Below the pieces are notes generated by a model that made no database searches, was not told the origin of the DNA, and saw nothing but the letters and a program-made list of their open reading frames with translations. The position numbers were made by a program, and so were the translations under genes. This document shows, piece by piece, positions 11,930-13,990 of a stretch of 13,990 nt of DNA. Origin of the DNA: Minisyncoccota bacterium (GTDB lineage Bacteria; Patescibacteriota; Minisyncoccia; SW-4-49-11); NCBI GenBank assembly GCA_018609785.1, contig JAHEOE010000057.1, forward strand, positions 1-13,990, given 5' to 3'. Numbering within the stretch: the first letter of the stretch is position 1; each line of letters starts with the position of its first letter.

Positions 11930-13057
11930 TTATTCTTCAGCTGACTCTATCATCGAACGGCGGAATCGTTCCACGCCGTATCCAACCGCCAATAACAACA
12001 CTCCTCCGAGAATGAATATAATACCGGAGCTGGTCAAACTCGAACTCCACGAAATGTACGTCACAATCACCCACAGCACTAAAAATAACGCTCCCAGATT
12101 AATCAGCCGCTTTTCTTGCCGTTGACCTCCTAAGAGAATCATACTTATGAGAAAGACAAGTGCAATCGCATTTAAAAACAAAGATAATAACTCTATATCC
12201 ATAATATTATCAGACGACAACGGCTTTGGGTTTGGGTTTGGAGTAAACTCTCCTTTTTTCCCGTTAGAGGCCCCCCTGCCCAAAAAGCCCATACCAATCC
12301 ACCAAAGTACAAACAGAGTCAATCCAACGCCTTCCGTTTTTCGGATTGTATTCTGTCGCAAAGCTTGCCAACCAATAAAGAGTACGAGCACTATAGCAAA
12401 AACTCCCACTCCACTCCAAATATACGGTGTCATCACAAAATTCACTTCTTTGATATGTTCAATAACCTCGGAAGAAACCAAGAAAAAGACCGAAGCTCCC
12501 ACTCCAAGGATTCCGATAGTTACAAACGTATCCGCCATCCGCCTGGTGCGCTCTCCATACATAACCAACCATCGTCCCACTACGTACATTAAAACAACCA
12601 ATAAAACACTACCTACGATACCCGCTAGTTCAAGCGAGTCATTCTCCGCTCCTATCCTCTTAATTGTCCCAAATTCCCTTTCCTCTAATACTTCAGTAAA
12701 TCGTTCCCGGTATTCGTATAAGAATCGTACCCACGTCGGAATAAGCCAAAGCACTCCCCATACAACGCCGTACCCCAGTCGTAACCAAACCGCGGCGCCA
12801 ATGATTATCACCGAAATGATCGCCAACGTAAGGGCCAAACTACCATCTCCTTCAAATACAACCGCAATACTAACCAAGAGTAAGAGCGGAACGAATAAAA
12901 ACAATGTTTGCGTAATAGCCTCTTTTTGAGAGAAAAACGGATTTACAGAGACATTGCCTTTTAAGACAAACCTCCAAATGGCGTATCCAATTCCTCCCAA
13001 AACAAGGAGAACAACCACAAGATAAATGATGATATTTAATATAGCCCCTATGTACAT
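11930..13057 (-). CDS. Polytopic membrane protein, DUF4401/DUF2157 C-terminal-like
   Basis: The 375-residue protein has about ten membrane helices (near 8-31, 51-68, 74-92, 95-112, 143-164, 176-195, 212-231, 243-260, 289-310, 319-337, 345-361). The final segment, L-I-N-L-G-A-L-F-L...W-V-I-V-T-Y-I-S-W...F-I-L-G-G-V-L-L-L-A-V-G-Y-G-V-E-R-F-R-R, closely resembles the end of DUF2157/DUF4401 proteins. A soluble loop at 261-285 contains F-T-P-N-P-N-P-K-P, encoded by a TTTGGG-type repeat. It starts 3 bases after the stop of the DUF2157-like gene and ends 8 bases before the GDYXXLXY gene, so the three form one translation unit. Family assignment is by context and the C-terminal motif; function unknown. 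Confidence 0.7.
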   Translation of the reverse strand: MYIGAILNIIIYLVVVLLVLGGIGYAIWRFVLKGNVSVNPFFSQKEAITQTLFLFVPLLLLVSIAVVFEGDGSLALTLAIISVIIIGAAVWLRLGYGVVWGVLWLIPTWVRFLYEYRERFTEVLEEREFGTIKRIGAENDSLELAGIVGSVLLVVLMYVVGRWLVMYGERTRRMADTFVTIGILGVGASVFFLVSSEVIEHIKEVNFVMTPYIWSGVGVFAIVLVLFIGWQALRQNTIRKTEGVGLTLFVLWWIGMGFLGRGASNGKKGEFTPNPNPKPLSSDNIMDIELLSLFLNAIALVFLISMILLGGQRQEKRLINLGALFLVLWVIVTYISWSSSLTSSGIIFILGGVLLLAVGYGVERFRRSMIESAEE

Positions 13058-13060
13058 ACG

Positions 13061-13804
13061 CTAAAAGGTTTGTTTTTCTTCAGAAGGAAGCTCTTCCCGA
13101 AGCCACCATATACTCCCCAAAACCGCAATCAACAGAAGAACAGGCAAAACTTTACTCGTAAAGAGATAGCTATCCGATCCTCCTCCGAAAAGTAATGTCA
13201 GTCCGCCAATCGTACTTGGTACAAGCAAAAGTAACGTCATATAAAGAATGGGATACATGCGGGTAACCATTCCCAACACCAAACTTCCGAACGCCCATAA
13301 CATAAAGCCGGTTGGCCAATCTATCTGTAAATTATAAATCTGTCCGATAAGGAATACACCCGCTCCAAAGATAATATTCCCCAGAAGAAGAACAGCATTG
13401 CCGGTATACACCATTTCCTGCAAAAACCTTAGATATCCACCGACGGTATAGGAACCCAGCATTCCCACCAAAATAAGGATAACTTTCGTACTATCTCCCA
13501 TTGATTGCCAATTCGCAGCTACCAACGAGATGACGCCCACTCCGACAAGCAGAGCTCCCACTACTGACACGACCTTCAAGAAGGTAAATCCACTGTCTTC
13601 ATCTTCTTTTTCACCCTGTTTGTCCGATTGTGACTTCTCTTCGAAATCTAAAGACTCCTGATCTCTCCTCTCAGCTTCTTTCAAAACCTTTTGAATAGTC
13701 TCCACTTTATATCCATGCTCCAGAAGCTTGGAATAGATTGCCTCCTTAGAGACGCCTTCCTCCAGCTTTTGCCTAACACGTTCTATAAGTTGTGAGTTGT
13801 CCAT
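13061..13804 (-). CDS. DUF2157-like membrane protein
   Basis: From ATG 13804 the protein has 247 residues. Residues 1-48 are a soluble helical module (I-E-R-V-R-Q-K-L-E-E-G...L-L-E-H-G-Y-K-V-E-T-I-Q-K-V-L-K-E-A), then an acidic linker 49-72, then five to six membrane helices (about 75-96, 106-126, 134-157, 164-183, 186-206, 217-235). The DUF2157 character is in G-V-G-V-I-S-L-V-A-A-N-W-Q (88-100) and F-G-A-G-V-F-L-I-G-Q-I-Y-N (146-158). An in-frame GTG at 13819 is a less likely start. DUF2157 proteins are often longer; here the second half seems to be carried by the next gene, 3 bases downstream. The function of the family is unknown. Confidence 0.8.
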   Translation of the reverse strand: MDNSQLIERVRQKLEEGVSKEAIYSKLLEHGYKVETIQKVLKEAERRDQESLDFEEKSQSDKQGEKEDEDSGFTFLKVVSVVGALLVGVGVISLVAANWQSMGDSTKVILILVGMLGSYTVGGYLRFLQEMVYTGNAVLLLGNIIFGAGVFLIGQIYNLQIDWPTGFMLWAFGSLVLGMVTRMYPILYMTLLLLVPSTIGGLTLLFGGGSDSYLFTSKVLPVLLLIAVLGSIWWLREELPSEEKQTF

Positions 13805-13847
13805 ATATATGAATAACACGCTCTATAAACCCAATAGATGTATCATA

Positions 13848-13990
13848 TCATCCGAACAGAGAAACGCCTAACAATACCCGACTCAACACTGCGATAATCG
13901 GACCGCCGATAACAAGGAACACCAAGAGTCCAAGTGGAAACGCGAACATCCCCAAACTTTCCAAACGACTCATCCCCTCATAAAGCGGAC
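13848..13990 (-). CDS. C-terminal fragment of an unidentified membrane protein (cut by window edge)
   Basis: The minus-strand frame entering at the right edge encodes 46 residues ending in TGA (13850-13848). It has one clear membrane helix (F-A-F-P-L-G-L-L-V-F-L-V-I-G-G-P) and a hydrophobic C-terminus (S-R-V-L-L-G-V-S-L-F-G). It precedes the DUF2157-like gene by 43 bases on the same strand. Nothing more can be said about its family. A coding origin is inferred from the open frame and hydrophobic pattern only. Confidence 0.5.
   Translation of the reverse strand, partial: PLYEGMSRLESLGMFAFPLGLLVFLVIGGPIIAVLSRVLLGVSLFG

Noticed and set aside
12147..12929. 260-residue plus-strand open frame opposite the membrane protein gene
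   Set aside because: It is an antisense shadow rich in Thr/Ser/Asn/Pro. The minus-strand frame encodes regular membrane helices and fits the operon.
13848..13850. TGA as a recoded glycine codon (code 25, as in Gracilibacteria/Absconditabacteria)
   Set aside because: All complete genes here read correctly under code 11, and no conserved glycine is encoded by TGA. The single TGA is at the end of an edge fragment, just before the next gene.

Overview
This window reads as a stretch of bacterial chromosome from a streamlined genome. My best inference is a Candidate Phyla Radiation (Patescibacteria, Parcubacteria-like) organism. Supporting signs are compact enzymes with divergent motifs (FolD, CTP synthase, RdgB), an Ala-substituted ferredoxin, a lone rplU without rpmA beside it, few Shine-Dalgarno sites, and hypothetical membrane proteins with low-complexity tails. 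No 16S rRNA or phylogenetic marker tree is available, so the taxonomy is not proven. Standard code 11 fits all complete genes: they stop with TAA or TAG, and the one TGA stop belongs to an edge fragment.

Layout, left to right. Positions 1-384 (minus) hold a NifU-domain Fe-S carrier followed by a cut-off ferredoxin. They diverge from rplU (505-810, plus), which has a clear sigma70-type promoter. A 700-base gene-poor stretch (811-1518) carries a palindromic mobile-looking element, a cluster of hairpins and low-complexity repeats. A bifunctional phosphoglucose/phosphomannose isomerase follows (1519-2553), then a second gene-free stretch (2554-2953) with a second copy of the element and an inverted copy of the low-complexity repeat. 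A tight minus-strand operon runs from 5789 down to 2954: RdgB/HAM1 nucleotide pyrophosphatase, low-molecular-weight phosphatase, fructosamine-kinase family protein, MiaA. The last three are joined by two 8-base start/stop overlaps. This looks like a damage-control operon (non-canonical nucleotides, glycated proteins) with a tRNA modification gene at its end.

A third element copy and another inverted repeat fill 5790-6120. They are followed by an unrecognised membrane protein (6121-6861, minus) that diverges from the one-carbon operon glyA-folD (6967-9046, plus). glyA has a near-consensus promoter placed so that its mRNA would be almost leaderless. folD converges on pyrG (9205-10887, minus), which is downstream of and overlaps rplI (10862-11308, minus). 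The right end is a minus-strand membrane cluster: an unidentified C-terminal fragment, a DUF2157-like protein, a DUF4401/DUF2157-C-like protein and a GDYXXLXY-domain protein.

The main unexplained structure is a family of short non-coding repeats. Three 91-bp cores are about 95% identical, each closed by a roughly 22-bp inverted repeat. They are flanked by a second, outer inverted repeat beginning TAGA, and solo copies of that outer end are scattered at gene ends. I saw no tRNA, rRNA, CRISPR array, transposase gene or phage gene.
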